DNA of 64,000 nt from Paraburkholderia sp. BCC1885 (GCF_900996235.1 NZ_CAAJGM010000208.1:372001-436000), one strand, 5' to 3'; positions 42,085 through 51,675 are shown, counted from the first letter of the stretch. Notes: a model not told the origin generated them from the sequence alone. A program made the numbers and translations.

Positions 42085-42933
42085 ATGACTCACCACTCAC
42101 CTCCGATGCTTCGCACGCTGCGTTTCACACTTGCCGGACTTACCGCCGCCCTGCTTCTCGCGGCCTGCGCCACGCCGCCATCCGGCCCGGACTCGCTCGC
42201 CGCCGCGGTCGCCGGCCCGCAGCGCAGCGACGCCGCAAAGGCGCGCGACATCTACCGCCATCCGCAAGGCACACTGCAATTCTTCGAAATCGCGCCGACG
42301 CAAACGGTGCTGGAAATCGCCCCGGGCGGCGGCTGGTACACGGATATCCTCGCGCCGTACCTGCACGATCAAGGCTCGCTGTATGAGGCCGAATACGAAA
42401 GCCCGTCGCCCGCTGCGGCCGCCGAAGAAAAGGCCGGCGACGCCGCTTTCGCGCGCAAGCTCGCGGCGAGCCCGGCCATTTACGGCAAGGTCGTCGTCGG
42501 CACGCTGCAGGCGGGGCAGTTCAACGGCTTCGCGGCCGACGGCAACGTCGATCGCGTCTTCACGTTCCGCAATATCCATAACTGGATCAAGGACGGCCAG
42601 CTCGACGCCAACCTGCGCGCGTTCTACCGCGCGCTCAAACCGGGCGGCCTGCTCGGCGTCGAAGAACATCGCGCGGCGCCCGGTACGTCGCTGCAGCAGA
42701 TGATCGACAGCGGCTATGTGACCGAAGCCTATGTGATCGAGCATGCGCGCGCCGCGGGTTTCCAGCTTGCCGGCAGCAGCGAGATCAACAGCAATCCGCG
42801 CGACACCAAGGACTACCCGCATGGCGTGTGGTCGCTGCCGCCCACCTACGAAGGCGGCAGCGTCGACAAGGCGCGCTTTGCCGCCATCGGCGAATCGGAT
42901 CGCATGACCTTGAGGTTCGTGAAACCCAACTGA
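42085..42933 (+). CDS. Class I methyltransferase-like protein with lipoprotein signal
   Basis: This 282-residue protein has a lipoprotein-type signal (LTAALLLAACATPP) followed by a Rossmann methyltransferase domain. The glycine motif is VLEIAPGGGWYTDILAPYL, and VDRVFTFRNIHNWI and ALKPGGLLGVEEHRA mark later strands. It is of the COG4798 type. Export is puzzling because S-adenosylmethionine is cytoplasmic; either the signal is an anchor to the inner face, or the protein binds another ligand outside. An ATG seven codons downstream (MLRTLRF) is an alternative start that keeps the signal. Confidence 0.7.
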   Translation: MTHHSPPMLRTLRFTLAGLTAALLLAACATPPSGPDSLAAAVAGPQRSDAAKARDIYRHPQGTLQFFEIAPTQTVLEIAPGGGWYTDILAPYLHDQGSLYEAEYESPSPAAAAEEKAGDAAFARKLAASPAIYGKVVVGTLQAGQFNGFAADGNVDRVFTFRNIHNWIKDGQLDANLRAFYRALKPGGLLGVEEHRAAPGTSLQQMIDSGYVTEAYVIEHARAAGFQLAGSSEINSNPRDTKDYPHGVWSLPPTYEGGSVDKARFAAIGESDRMTLRFVKPN

Positions 42934-43132
42934 GTCCCGTTGCTGATCTAGGCCGTCAATATGACGTCCTGAATGACGCAATAACGCCGACAAACGCCGC
43001 CCCCGCCCCGGCTCGCATGCAATATCGCTGGCGCGGGTTTCCTTGTGATCTTTCGTTAGTTCGCGCGGGAGGCGTCTTTCTTTACATTAACCGGTCTACT
43101 CCAACCCACCTCTGGATCCTGGGAGACCAACC

Positions 43133-44134
43133 ATGAAGCGGTTCTTCAATCGTGCGCTGGGCCGGCTCGCCGTGCTGGCGGCGGGCCTCGCAACGATGGC
43201 GGCGATGGTGTCCGCGCATGCCGCGACACCGCCGGAGATTCGCCTCGACTATGCGTATTACTCGCCGGAAAGCCTCGTCATCAAGCGCTTTGGCTGGCTG
43301 GAAGACGAGTTCAGGCCGGACCATACGCAGATCAAATGGGTCTTGAGTCTCGGCAGCAATCGCGCGCTGGAGTACCTGAATAGCGGCGCTATCGACATGG
43401 GCTCGACCGCCGGCCTTGCCGCCGTACTCGGCAAGGCGAACGGCAATCCGATCAAAACGGTGTACATCTTTTCGCGCCCCGAATGGACCGCGCTGGTGGT
43501 GCGCAAAGATTCGCCCATCAAATCGCTTGCCGACCTCAAAGGCAAGAAAATCGCCGCCACCAAGGGCACCGACCCGTTCCTTTTCACCTTGCGGGCATTG
43601 CATACGGTGGGCCTCACGCGCGACGACGTCGAACTCGTGAACCTGCAGCATCCCGATGGCCGCACGGCGCTCGCCAATAGCCAGGTAGACGCATGGGCCG
43701 GGCTCGACCCGCATATGGCCGCCGCGCAGATCGACGATGGCGACCGCCTGCTGTACCGCAACGTCGACTTCAACACCTATGGCTTCCTGGACGCACGCGA
43801 AGCGTTTCTCCAGCAATATCCGCAGACGGTGGCGCGCGTGCTGAAAGTGTATGAAAAGGCGCGCGTATGGATCGTCGCGCATCCGGACGATGCCGCGCAG
43901 ATCGTCGCCGAAGAGTCGAAAGTCTCGTTGCCGGTGGCCAGGCTGCAATTGCAACGCAACGACTTCAGCCAGCCCGTGCCCGGCGCGCAGCAGATCGCGG
44001 CGCTCAAGGCGGCCGCGCCGATTCTGGTTCAGGAGCAACTGGTCAAGCCCGGCACCGATTTGCCGCAGGTGATCGATGCGCTGGTCGACACCCAGGTCGC
44101 GCAGCCCGTCGTGACGGCCGCAAGAACTCAGTGA
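43133..44134 (+). CDS. Aliphatic sulfonate ABC transporter substrate-binding protein
   Basis: This 333-residue periplasmic protein has a signal peptide ending at SAHAATPP. It matches the SsuA/NrtA-like family: RLDYAYYSPESLVIKRFGWLEDEF, then ALEYLNSGAIDMGSTAGLAAVLG, then VVRKDSPIKSLADLKGKKIAATKGTDPFLF and VDAWAGLDPHMA. The family binds sulfonates, taurine or similar organosulfur compounds. GAGACCAACC precedes the ATG. The stop overlaps a GTG in frame with the permease. It is first in a three-gene importer operon. Confidence 0.85.
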   Translation: MKRFFNRALGRLAVLAAGLATMAAMVSAHAATPPEIRLDYAYYSPESLVIKRFGWLEDEFRPDHTQIKWVLSLGSNRALEYLNSGAIDMGSTAGLAAVLGKANGNPIKTVYIFSRPEWTALVVRKDSPIKSLADLKGKKIAATKGTDPFLFTLRALHTVGLTRDDVELVNLQHPDGRTALANSQVDAWAGLDPHMAAAQIDDGDRLLYRNVDFNTYGFLDAREAFLQQYPQTVARVLKVYEKARVWIVAHPDDAAQIVAEESKVSLPVARLQLQRNDFSQPVPGAQQIAALKAAAPILVQEQLVKPGTDLPQVIDALVDTQVAQPVVTAARTQ

Positions 44135-44142
44135 GTGAACTG

Positions 44143-45087
44143 ATGGCCTCCGTTCATGAGGACTCTTTATCATTCGACGCAGACGGCACAGCACATCACG
44201 CGTCGCTGGTAGCCCACGCCCCGCAGGCGCATGGCGCCGGCCATGTCAATGCTGATGCCAATGCCGCCGCGCCGGTATCGAAGCCGCGCCCAGGCGGCCT
44301 GCGCCGCTGGCATCTCGCCGGCCTCGTGCTGCCCGTTGCATTGCTGGCGTTACTCGAAGTGCTGGTGCGCACCAATGTCGTGCCGGATCATCTGTTGCCC
44401 GCGCCGAGCACGATCGCGCAAACGCTCTGGCAAATGGGCGCCGCCCGTCTCGGACGTCATATCGCCGCCAGCACACTGCGGGTGCTGGCCGGTTTCGGCA
44501 TTGGCGCCGCGCTGGCGCTGATACTCGGTGCCGCAATGGGCCTGAGCCGTCGCCTCGACGCCCTGCTCGAACCTTGTTTTCAGGCACTGCGCTCGATTCC
44601 ATCGCTCGCGTGGGTGCCCGTACTGCTGCTATGGATGGGCATTGACGAGGCGCCGAAAATCACCCTGATCGCAATAGGCGCCTTTTTTCCGGTGCATTTG
44701 AGCGTGGTGGCCGGGATTCGCGGCGTCGATCGCAAGCTGGTCGAACTCGGCGCGATCTATCGGCTGAAACCAGCCGAGCTGTTTACGCGCATCCTCTTGC
44801 CTGCCGCCTTGCCGCAGATTTTCACCGGCCTGCGTACCGGCCTCAGCCTTGCATGGATGTTCATGGTCGCCGCCGAACTGATTGCCGCCACGCGCGGCCT
44901 CGGCTACATGCTGAGCGACGGCCGCGAAACCGGCCGCCCCGATCTGGTATTCGGCGCCATCATTCTGCTTGCTGTGCTCGGCAAACTAAGCGACGGCGCG
45001 ATGCGCTGGCTGGAAAACAGCGTGCTGGGTTGGCGCGACGCCTTCGACGCATTCAGCGACCAGACGCGCGCAGGAGAGCAGCCATGA
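44143..45087 (+). CDS. Aliphatic sulfonate ABC transporter permease
   Basis: This 314-residue membrane protein is of the SsuC type. It has an unusual polar His/Ala-rich N-terminal extension of about 45 residues (AHHASLVAHAPQAHGAGH). About six helices follow, with the EAA-like loop ELGAIYRLKPAELFTRILLPAALPQ. A GTG at 44131 overlapping the previous stop is an alternative start. It pairs as a homodimer with the ATPase encoded next (four-base overlap). Confidence 0.85.
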   Translation: MASVHEDSLSFDADGTAHHASLVAHAPQAHGAGHVNADANAAAPVSKPRPGGLRRWHLAGLVLPVALLALLEVLVRTNVVPDHLLPAPSTIAQTLWQMGAARLGRHIAASTLRVLAGFGIGAALALILGAAMGLSRRLDALLEPCFQALRSIPSLAWVPVLLLWMGIDEAPKITLIAIGAFFPVHLSVVAGIRGVDRKLVELGAIYRLKPAELFTRILLPAALPQIFTGLRTGLSLAWMFMVAAELIAATRGLGYMLSDGRETGRPDLVFGAIILLAVLGKLSDGAMRWLENSVLGWRDAFDAFSDQTRAGEQP

Positions 45088-45836
45088 GCACGCCCTCCTC
45101 TCAATCGACGCTGCTCGATGTGCGCGTCGAGGCCAAACATTACGAAGCCCGCACCGTGCTCGATCATCTGTCGTTACGGATAGCGCCAGGCGAGATCGTG
45201 AGCCTGGTGGGACCGAGCGGTTGCGGCAAGAGCACGCTGCTGCGGATCATTGCCGGGCTCGACCGCCGCTATCAGGGTGAAGTGCGGGTGAACGGCGTGC
45301 CTCAGCAAGGGCCGTCGCCACAGATCGGCGTGATCTTTCAGGAGCCGCGTCTTTTGCCCTGGCTCACCGTGGCCGATAACGTCGGCTTCGAAGCGGGCCG
45401 TGGTGGCGGGCGCGATCCGCGCGTGGCCCATCTGCTTGCCGAAGTGGGGCTTGAGGGCCACGAGCATGCGCTGCCCAAGGCGCTCTCAGGCGGCATGGCG
45501 CAGCGTGTCGCCATCGCGCGAGGCCTTTTCTCGCAACCGGATCTGCTTTTGCTCGACGAGCCATTTAGCGCCGTCGACGCCATGACGCGCATGCGCCTGC
45601 AAGCCCTGCTGCTTTCGCTGACGCATGCGCATGGCACGGCTGCCCTGCTCGTCACGCACGATATCGACGAAGCGTTGTATCTGAGTGATCGCGTCCTGCT
45701 GATGGCGGCGGCGCCGGGACGCATCGACCGCGAATATCGCGTGGCGCGCCCACGGCCGCGGGACCGGCGCGATCCGGTGCTGGCTGATTTGCGGGCGCAA
45801 GTGCTCGAAAGGCTCGACGCGTTCGAAGCGGTGTGA
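45084..45836 (+). CDS. Aliphatic sulfonate ABC transporter ATPase
   Basis: This 250-residue SsuB-type ATPase has Walker A GPSGCGKST, the Q-loop VIFQEPRLLPW (the ExRLLPW form typical of sulfonate and nitrate importers), a signature LSGGMAQR, Walker B LLLLDEP and H-loop VTHDI. The domain order is normal and no extra C-terminal domain is present. Its start overlaps the permease stop (ATGA). Confidence 0.88.
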   Translation: MSTPSSQSTLLDVRVEAKHYEARTVLDHLSLRIAPGEIVSLVGPSGCGKSTLLRIIAGLDRRYQGEVRVNGVPQQGPSPQIGVIFQEPRLLPWLTVADNVGFEAGRGGGRDPRVAHLLAEVGLEGHEHALPKALSGGMAQRVAIARGLFSQPDLLLLDEPFSAVDAMTRMRLQALLLSLTHAHGTAALLVTHDIDEALYLSDRVLLMAAAPGRIDREYRVARPRPRDRRDPVLADLRAQVLERLDAFEAV

Positions 45837-45941
45837 AACGAGGCGATCGGCCACCGGCGGCTGCGGACGATTAACTCCGCGTCCATGCCTTATCACTGGC
45901 AGTCGCCCGCGCGCGTCGGCACTACGCGCGAACCATCAGGC

Positions 45942-46709
45942 TCATTGGGTCCACGCCTGCGGCAAAGTCTGCGTCAGCGTCGACACAAACTGTGCGGTCT
46001 CCGCCTGCCGAGGCTGCGTAAATATCTGCCGCGACTCGCCCGCTTCCACCACCACGCCGTTATTCAGAAACACCACATCGCGCGCAATCGACGCCGCCAG
46101 CCGCAGATCGTGCGTCGCCATCAGCATCGTCATGCCTTCTTTGGCGAGCTGCTTCAGCACTTCCACCACTTCCGCCGCCAAACCCGGGTCCAGCGCCGAG
46201 GTCGGCTCGTCGCACAACAGTACCTCAGGCGACGGCGCCAGCGCCCGCGCAATCGCGACCCGTTGCTGCTGTCCGCCCGAAAGCGTCGCCGGCCACGCAT
46301 CGGCTTTTTGCGCGATGCCGACCTTCGTCAGCAATTCATGCGCGCGCTCGCGAGCCCGCGCCTTGTCCCATTTCTGTACGGTCAGGAGTCCTTCCATTAC
46401 GTTCTGGATCACCGTCAGATGCGGAAACAACTGGAAATTCTGAAACACCATGCCGGTGCGGCGTCGGATGGCCAGCACCGCGTCACGCGCCGGCTTGCGC
46501 TCGCGGCTAAATTCGAGCCGCTGTTCGCCGAGTTGCAGCGAACCGCCCTCGGGAATTTCGAGCAGGTTCACACAGCGCAGCAGCGTACTCTTGCCGCTGC
46601 CGGACGGGCCGATCAAGGCCGTGACGTTGCCCGAAGCCAGCGTGAGGTCCACCGCGTTCAGCACACGATGCTCGCCGAAGTACTTCTCGATGCTTTCCAG
46701 TTTGATCAT
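45942..46709 (-). CDS. Polar amino acid (cystine-type) ABC ATPase
   Basis: This 255-residue GlnQ/TcyC-type ATPase has Walker A GPSGSGKST, Q-loop VFQNFQLFPH, signature LSGGQQQR, Walker B VLLCDEP and H-loop ATHDL. LRCVNLLEIPEGGSLQLG is typical of the amino-acid importer group. Its start overlaps the end of the permease gene by four bases. It is the last gene of the minus-strand importer operon. Confidence 0.87.
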   Translation of the reverse strand: MIKLESIEKYFGEHRVLNAVDLTLASGNVTALIGPSGSGKSTLLRCVNLLEIPEGGSLQLGEQRLEFSRERKPARDAVLAIRRRTGMVFQNFQLFPHLTVIQNVMEGLLTVQKWDKARARERAHELLTKVGIAQKADAWPATLSGGQQQRVAIARALAPSPEVLLCDEPTSALDPGLAAEVVEVLKQLAKEGMTMLMATHDLRLAASIARDVVFLNNGVVVEAGESRQIFTQPRQAETAQFVSTLTQTLPQAWTQ

Positions 46710-47386
46710 CCGTTACCTGCCTGGAAAAGTGCGTGCCGCCCGAAGCGCTTTTCGAGCCGGACCTGTGCCGAGGACAATACCGAGCTGAACACCAGATAGA
46801 CCAGCGCCGCTTCCGTATAAAGAATCAGCGGTTCATAGGTAACCGAAGCAATCCGTTGCGCCGCCTGAAACACCTCGGGTACGGTGAGCACCGCGGCGAG
46901 CGAGGTGTCCTTGACGAGCGAGATAAACGAGTTGGAGAGCGGCGGCAAGGCCACCCGCGCTGCTTGCGGCAGGATTGCGCGGCGCAGCGCTTCGCCACGC
47001 GTCATCCCCATCGAATAGGCCGCTTCCCACTGGCCTTTCGGGATCGATTCGATCACACCGCGAATCACCTCGGAGTTGTACGCGCCCACGTTCAGCGAGA
47101 AGCCGATGATGGCCGCTGTCAATGGATCGAGCACGATCCCGACGTTTGGCAGTCCGTAGAAGATCACGAATAGCTGCACCAGCAGCGGCGAGCCGCGAAT
47201 CAGCCAGACGTAGAAACGCACCACCGCCACCGCCCAACGCGGACCGAACAGGCGAATCAGCGCGGCGGCGAACGCCAGCGCAAGACCCAGCGCAAAAGAA
47301 GCGAGCGTAAGCGGCACAGTGAACACCAGCCCCGCATACAGCAGGGGCCACAGCGACTGCGCCATCAGATGCAACCAGGCTGGCAT
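46706..47386 (-). CDS. Polar amino acid (cystine-type) ABC permease
   Basis: This 226-residue His/Glu/Gln/cystine family permease has the N-terminal signature GLVFTVPLTLASFALGLALAFAAAL, five membrane helices and the EAA loop SMGMTRGEALRRAILPQAARVALPP. It is TcyL/YecS-like. Since only one permease gene is present, it would work as a homodimer. The ATG follows AAGGATCTGAAGC. Confidence 0.87.
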   Translation of the reverse strand: MPAWLHLMAQSLWPLLYAGLVFTVPLTLASFALGLALAFAAALIRLFGPRWAVAVVRFYVWLIRGSPLLVQLFVIFYGLPNVGIVLDPLTAAIIGFSLNVGAYNSEVIRGVIESIPKGQWEAAYSMGMTRGEALRRAILPQAARVALPPLSNSFISLVKDTSLAAVLTVPEVFQAAQRIASVTYEPLILYTEAALVYLVFSSVLSSAQVRLEKRFGRHALFQAGNG

Positions 47387-47415
47387 GCTTCAGATCCTTC
47401 GGTGGCGTGCGGCGC

Positions 47416-48195
47416 TTACTGCGAGACGTCCTTGCCGAAATACTTCTGCGAGATCTTTTCGTAGGTGCCGTCGGCCTTGATGTCGGCGAGCGCCTTGTCG
47501 ATGGCGGCGACCAGTGCCGGGTCGCCCTTGCGCAGCAGCACGGCGGACTTATCGCTGTCGCCGGAATTGTCGATGGCGACGATCTTCACCTGGGCGTCCG
47601 GCTTATGCTTCTTGAAGTCGAGGAACGAGAGCGAATCGTTGACGGTCGCGTCGACACGGCCCGAAGTCAGCAGATCGATGGATTCGTTAAAGCCCTGTAC
47701 GGGTACGACATCCGCGCCATGGTCCTTGGCGATCTTGCCGAAGTTGCTGGTCAGCGTATTGGCCGATTTCTTGCCTTTCAGGTCGTCGAAGGTCTTGATG
47801 GTGGTGTTGTCCGCGCGCACGATCAGCGCCGCGTGCGAGGCAATGTACGGACTCGAAAAATCGTATTTGACCTTGCGGGCATCCGTGATGGCCACTTCGT
47901 TGATGACCGCGTCATAGCGGTTCACGTCGAGCCCTGCAATCAGCCCGTCCCATTTGCCTTCCACGAATTCCGGCTTGACGCCCAGACGCTTTGCAATCTC
48001 AGTGGCAATTTCCACGTCGAAACCGGTCAGCTTGCCGGACTCGTCATGGTAAGTGAACGGTGCATAAGTGCCTTCCGTGCCGACCTTGAAGACGCCGGAC
48101 GACTTGATCTGCGCGAGTTCGTCGGCGGCGAAGGCGGAGGTCACAGCCGCGGCCTGCAGCAGTGCAATCAGCAGAATGGAACGAATCGATTTCAT
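47416..48195 (-). CDS. Cystine-type amino acid ABC binding protein
   Basis: This 259-residue periplasmic binding protein has a signal peptide ending at SAFAADE. The mature part (FKVGTEGTYAPFTYHDESGKLTGFDVEIATEIAKRLG, then GLDVNRYDAVINEVAIT, then SSPYIASHAALIV) is closest in pattern to FliY/TcyJ cystine-binding proteins. Family-3 relatives bind other polar amino acids. It is first in the operon and expressed with the permease and ATPase downstream. The next sulfonate importer suggests a common sulfur-supply role. Confidence 0.83.
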   Translation of the reverse strand: MKSIRSILLIALLQAAAVTSAFAADELAQIKSSGVFKVGTEGTYAPFTYHDESGKLTGFDVEIATEIAKRLGVKPEFVEGKWDGLIAGLDVNRYDAVINEVAITDARKVKYDFSSPYIASHAALIVRADNTTIKTFDDLKGKKSANTLTSNFGKIAKDHGADVVPVQGFNESIDLLTSGRVDATVNDSLSFLDFKKHKPDAQVKIVAIDNSGDSDKSAVLLRKGDPALVAAIDKALADIKADGTYEKISQKYFGKDVSQ

Positions 48196-48571
48196 GAGAA
48201 GTGCTCCGCAGGTATTGGTATGGAGATTCGATGCCTGCCCGGCGAGCCGCCCCGGCAGAGTGGGCGGACTGTAGCAAACGGTCTCCCATTCCACAAAGCA
48301 CGAAGTTTCGGAAGAATATGCCCGCAGGTGATAAGCCCGAACCACGCGGGTTTGCCGCACTGGGGCGATGCCGATAGACCATGACACGCCTCGCGATTAC
48401 GACACCGCCTGCAACGGCCAAGCCCCTGGAAGAGTTTTCCGTTGGCATCCGGCGATTCGAGCCGAGAGGCCGCTGGTGGATCGCGGTTTGCCGCTGGATC
48501 ACGTTCACGACGTCCTGCCGCAACTCGGCCGGCGGTTCCGGCAGAAACGCGAGCGCCTGCCCGCAATGGCG
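48196..48571. other. Intergenic region upstream of the cystine importer
   Basis: These 376 bases show open frames on both strands but no ribosome site, known motif or coding-like composition. The promoter of the importer operon should lie at 48210-48330; a GGTCTCCCATTCCAC stretch there was not recognised as a known operator. Confidence 0.35.
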
Positions 48572-49978
48572 CTATTTGCGCACCCACACCACGTCGCGAT
48601 TTACCGCGTACAGACGGCAATCGGTGTGGCCATTGCCGCACGCCACCAGTGCGTCGTTGATCGGATCGACGCCCTGCCCTGCGCCCCACGCACCATCCGG
48701 AGCAATTGCAAACGCGCGCGGATTGCGCTTACCGAGAAATAGTGAGTAGGCCTGACGGCCTTGCGCATTCAGATACGGCACCGCCGCGACATCGGAGAGC
48801 GCGGCGAACCTGCTCGCCGGCGGTTGCCCGTCGAGCTTGGGCCACACCACCGTATTGTCGACGGCGTAAAGCTGGCAATACTGGGTCTGTTTCCAGCACT
48901 GATCTAACGCGACCTGCCCTGGGTCGAAGCCGCCGGTACTCCACACAGCCGTGGTTGCGCCAATCGCGATGGCGCGCGGCAACGGCGCGGCGAGAAAGTC
49001 GCGATAGACCGTATCGCGCTGTTGCGCGTTCAGATACGGCAAGGCCGAGAAGTCGTTGATGTCCGCATAGGCGCTGGTTGCGCGCGCCTGCTGCGGCAGA
49101 TACTCCGGATCCACCTCCTGGCTCGGCATGCCGATGCTGGCAAGAAACGTGTCGGCGCGCTGCACCCATAGTGGCAGACCGGCAGCCGAGGCCGTCATCG
49201 CGTGAGCATCCTTCTGGAATGCGCCATAGTCGACCAGCTCCGCATGGGCGCCCGCGGCGGTGTATTGCCTGAACATGGCCCGCCACGTGGAGGTAGTGAA
49301 AATCTGGTCGTTTTCGCCGAAGAACCAGATGGAGTGCAATTTCGTGCGTGCGCCAAGCTGCTGAGCACCGCTAATCAAACTGGCGTCCGGGTTGCGACAA
49401 TCCGATTCTTTTACGCCGCCCGCAAAACTTATCAGGCCCTTGACGTCGTCCGGGGCCAGCGAGCCGAACACCAGCGTGTTCCAGCCACCCATGCTCTTGC
49501 CTGCCATCACGATGTGCGACGCGTCGATACCCGGCTGTTGCTTGACGTAGTCGAGCACCTTGCGAATATCGTGGGACGCATCGAGACCCAGCGCGACGAT
49601 GTCGCAACCGTGCGGCATCAGTTGTCCGTCCGAGCCGGCGTAGCCGCGCATCATCGGCATGGCGACCGCATAACCGCGCGAAAGGAAATAGTAGGGAATG
49701 AAGTTATCGCCGACGCGCGGCGCGTCCGCAGGAATCGGCGACGCGCCGTGATTGACGAGCACGAGCGGAAACGGGCCGCCACGCGACGGCATGAACAGCG
49801 TCACCTTGAGGCGCACCGGCGGCACGGCGGAGACCGGCACGTCGAGCACCCGTTCGTTGAGCGGCGCGGGTGGCGCGGCCTCGGGCGGAATCGCCGAATC
49901 GGCGCGGCTCGTGCGCGTCAGCAGGCTTAGCGTCAAGCCGAGAAGAAGCACGACGATTCGCAGCATCGATCTCGGCAT
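48572..49978 (-). CDS. Exported alpha/beta hydrolase with C-terminal tandem repeats
   Basis: This 468-residue protein has a signal peptide (MLRIVVLLLGLTLSLLTRTSRA) and a dienelactone-hydrolase/DUF4189-like esterase domain of about 280 residues. The nucleophile elbow is AGKSMGGWN (Ser), and catalytic-type Asp and His are suggested by FFGENDQIFTTS and QKDAHAMT. The rest is two repeats of about 75 residues, each beginning YLNAQ and ending LYAVDNTVVW or LYAVNRDVVW, with a Cys pair in each. The start could be the ATG 14 codons upstream. The substrate is unknown; secreted peptidase or esterase activity is likely. Confidence 0.68.
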   Translation of the reverse strand: MPRSMLRIVVLLLGLTLSLLTRTSRADSAIPPEAAPPAPLNERVLDVPVSAVPPVRLKVTLFMPSRGGPFPLVLVNHGASPIPADAPRVGDNFIPYYFLSRGYAVAMPMMRGYAGSDGQLMPHGCDIVALGLDASHDIRKVLDYVKQQPGIDASHIVMAGKSMGGWNTLVFGSLAPDDVKGLISFAGGVKESDCRNPDASLISGAQQLGARTKLHSIWFFGENDQIFTTSTWRAMFRQYTAAGAHAELVDYGAFQKDAHAMTASAAGLPLWVQRADTFLASIGMPSQEVDPEYLPQQARATSAYADINDFSALPYLNAQQRDTVYRDFLAAPLPRAIAIGATTAVWSTGGFDPGQVALDQCWKQTQYCQLYAVDNTVVWPKLDGQPPASRFAALSDVAAVPYLNAQGRQAYSLFLGKRNPRAFAIAPDGAWGAGQGVDPINDALVACGNGHTDCRLYAVNRDVVWVRK

Positions 49979-50223
49979 AGGCGGGCTGGGTGGGTGGCAC
50001 GAAATGGAATGCAAAGGCATGAAAAGAAGGCACGACCGGCTTGCCTTCGTTTAACGGCAGGCGCGCGAGAAACTGAAGATCTGCGCGAGCGCTAGCGGTG
50101 CATGGTTATATTTCTGTAAGCACGCTGCGTGGATGTCGATATGCCGGCGTTGCCGGGAAGAGCCTCTTCTGGTGAAACGACCCGGCCCGTCCAGATGAAC
50201 TGGCTGGCCGAGTTCCCCGTTCC

Positions 50224-51675
50224 TTACCGTTCCACCGCGTGCGGTTCCTTGAGCTTGTTGGCCACCCGAATCGCATCGAAGTAAGCGGAGTTCGGTGGCC
50301 GCTTCAGATATTGCCCCGCACCGCGCACCGCGCGCAGATCGCCGTCCGTCCAGGCGAGCGCGCCCCGTGTCAGCGTATGAGTGGCCACGCCCTGCACCGT
50401 CATGCCTTCGAACACATTGAAGTCCACTTTCTGGTGATGGGTCTTGACCGAGATGGTTTTGGTTGCAGCCGGGTCCCACACGACGATGTCCGCATCCGCA
50501 CCCACCTGTATCGCGCCTTTGCGTGGATACAGGTTGAAAATCTGCGCGGCGTTGGTCGACGTAATGCGCACGAACTCATTAGGCGTGAGACGCCCCGAAT
50601 TCACGCCGTGATGCCAGAGCACCGACATGCGGTCTTCGACGCCGCCGCAGCCGTTTGGAATCTTCGTGAAGTCCTCGCGGCCCATGGCCTTCTGCGATGC
50701 GCAGAACACGCAGTGGTCGGTCGCGGTGGTATGCAGTTGCCCCGCTTGCAGCCCGCTCCATAGCGCCTCGCGATGCTCGGCGGAACGAAACGGCGGGCTC
50801 ATCACATGCGCCGCCGCGCGCGTCCAGTCGGGGTCGCGATAGACGGCTTCGTCGATCACCAGATGGCCCGGCAACACTTCACCGAATACTCGCAGACCTT
50901 CGCTGCGCGCCCGCGCGATTGCATCAGCGGCATCTTTCGACGACACGTGCACGATATAAACCGGCACGCCCAGCACCTGCGCAATGCGGATCGCGCGATT
51001 CGCGGCCTCGCCTTCCACCTCAGGTGGACGCGACAACGGATGCGCCTCCGGCCCGGTGATGCCGCGCGCCAGTAACTGACGTTGCAACTGAAACACCAGT
51101 TCGCCGTTTTCCGCATGCACCGTGGGCAATGCGCCCAGTTCGAGCGAACGCGCAAAGCTGTTCACCAGCACTTCGTCGTCGGCCATGATGGCGTTTTTGT
51201 AGGCCATGAAGTGCTTGAAGCTCGACACGCCGTGCTCATGCACGAGCGTGCCCATGTCGCGATGCACCGATTCGTCCCACCATGTCACCGCCACGTGAAA
51301 GCCGTAGTCGGACGAGGCTTTCTCCGCCCAGCCGCGCCACGCCTGAAATGCTTCCATCAGCGCTTGACGCGGGCTCGGAATTACGAAATCGATAATGCTC
51401 GTGGTGCCGCCCGAGAGACCTGCGGCGGTGCCCGTATAGAAGTCGTCGCTGGCCGTGGTGCCCATGAAGGGCAGTTCCATGTGCGTATGCGGATCGATGC
51501 CGCCTGGCATCACATACTGCCCGTGGGCGTCGACGATCGAAGCGCCTGCGGGCGCCTCGAGGTCCGGGCCGATCTGCAGGATCGTGCCGCCGTCCTGCGG
51601 GTCCGCACACAACACGTCTGCCCGCCAGTTACGGTCCGCGTCGATTACCGTGCCGCCGCGAATCAGGGTCGTCAT
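50224..51675 (-). CDS. hydA: Dihydropyrimidinase
   Basis: This 483-residue amidohydrolase opens the ring of dihydrouracil or dihydrothymine (and of hydantoins). The metal site is visible: GGIDPHTHMEL (His pair), the carboxylated Lys in SSFKHFMAYK, VYIVHVSSKDA and the Asp in TTATDHCVF. Substrate-loop residues such as EDRMSVLWHHGVNSG are intact. It is the last gene of the five-gene pyrimidine operon. A GAGGAGGCAACC ribosome site precedes the start, and it stands 56 bases after the permease stop. Confidence 0.95.
   Translation of the reverse strand: MTTLIRGGTVIDADRNWRADVLCADPQDGGTILQIGPDLEAPAGASIVDAHGQYVMPGGIDPHTHMELPFMGTTASDDFYTGTAAGLSGGTTSIIDFVIPSPRQALMEAFQAWRGWAEKASSDYGFHVAVTWWDESVHRDMGTLVHEHGVSSFKHFMAYKNAIMADDEVLVNSFARSLELGALPTVHAENGELVFQLQRQLLARGITGPEAHPLSRPPEVEGEAANRAIRIAQVLGVPVYIVHVSSKDAADAIARARSEGLRVFGEVLPGHLVIDEAVYRDPDWTRAAAHVMSPPFRSAEHREALWSGLQAGQLHTTATDHCVFCASQKAMGREDFTKIPNGCGGVEDRMSVLWHHGVNSGRLTPNEFVRITSTNAAQIFNLYPRKGAIQVGADADIVVWDPAATKTISVKTHHQKVDFNVFEGMTVQGVATHTLTRGALAWTDGDLRAVRGAGQYLKRPPNSAYFDAIRVANKLKEPHAVER

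Noticed and set aside
48368..48571. Plus-strand frame upstream of the hydrolase 3' end as a gene remnant
   Set aside because: No recognisable motif; the frame continues as a shadow of the hydrolase gene.
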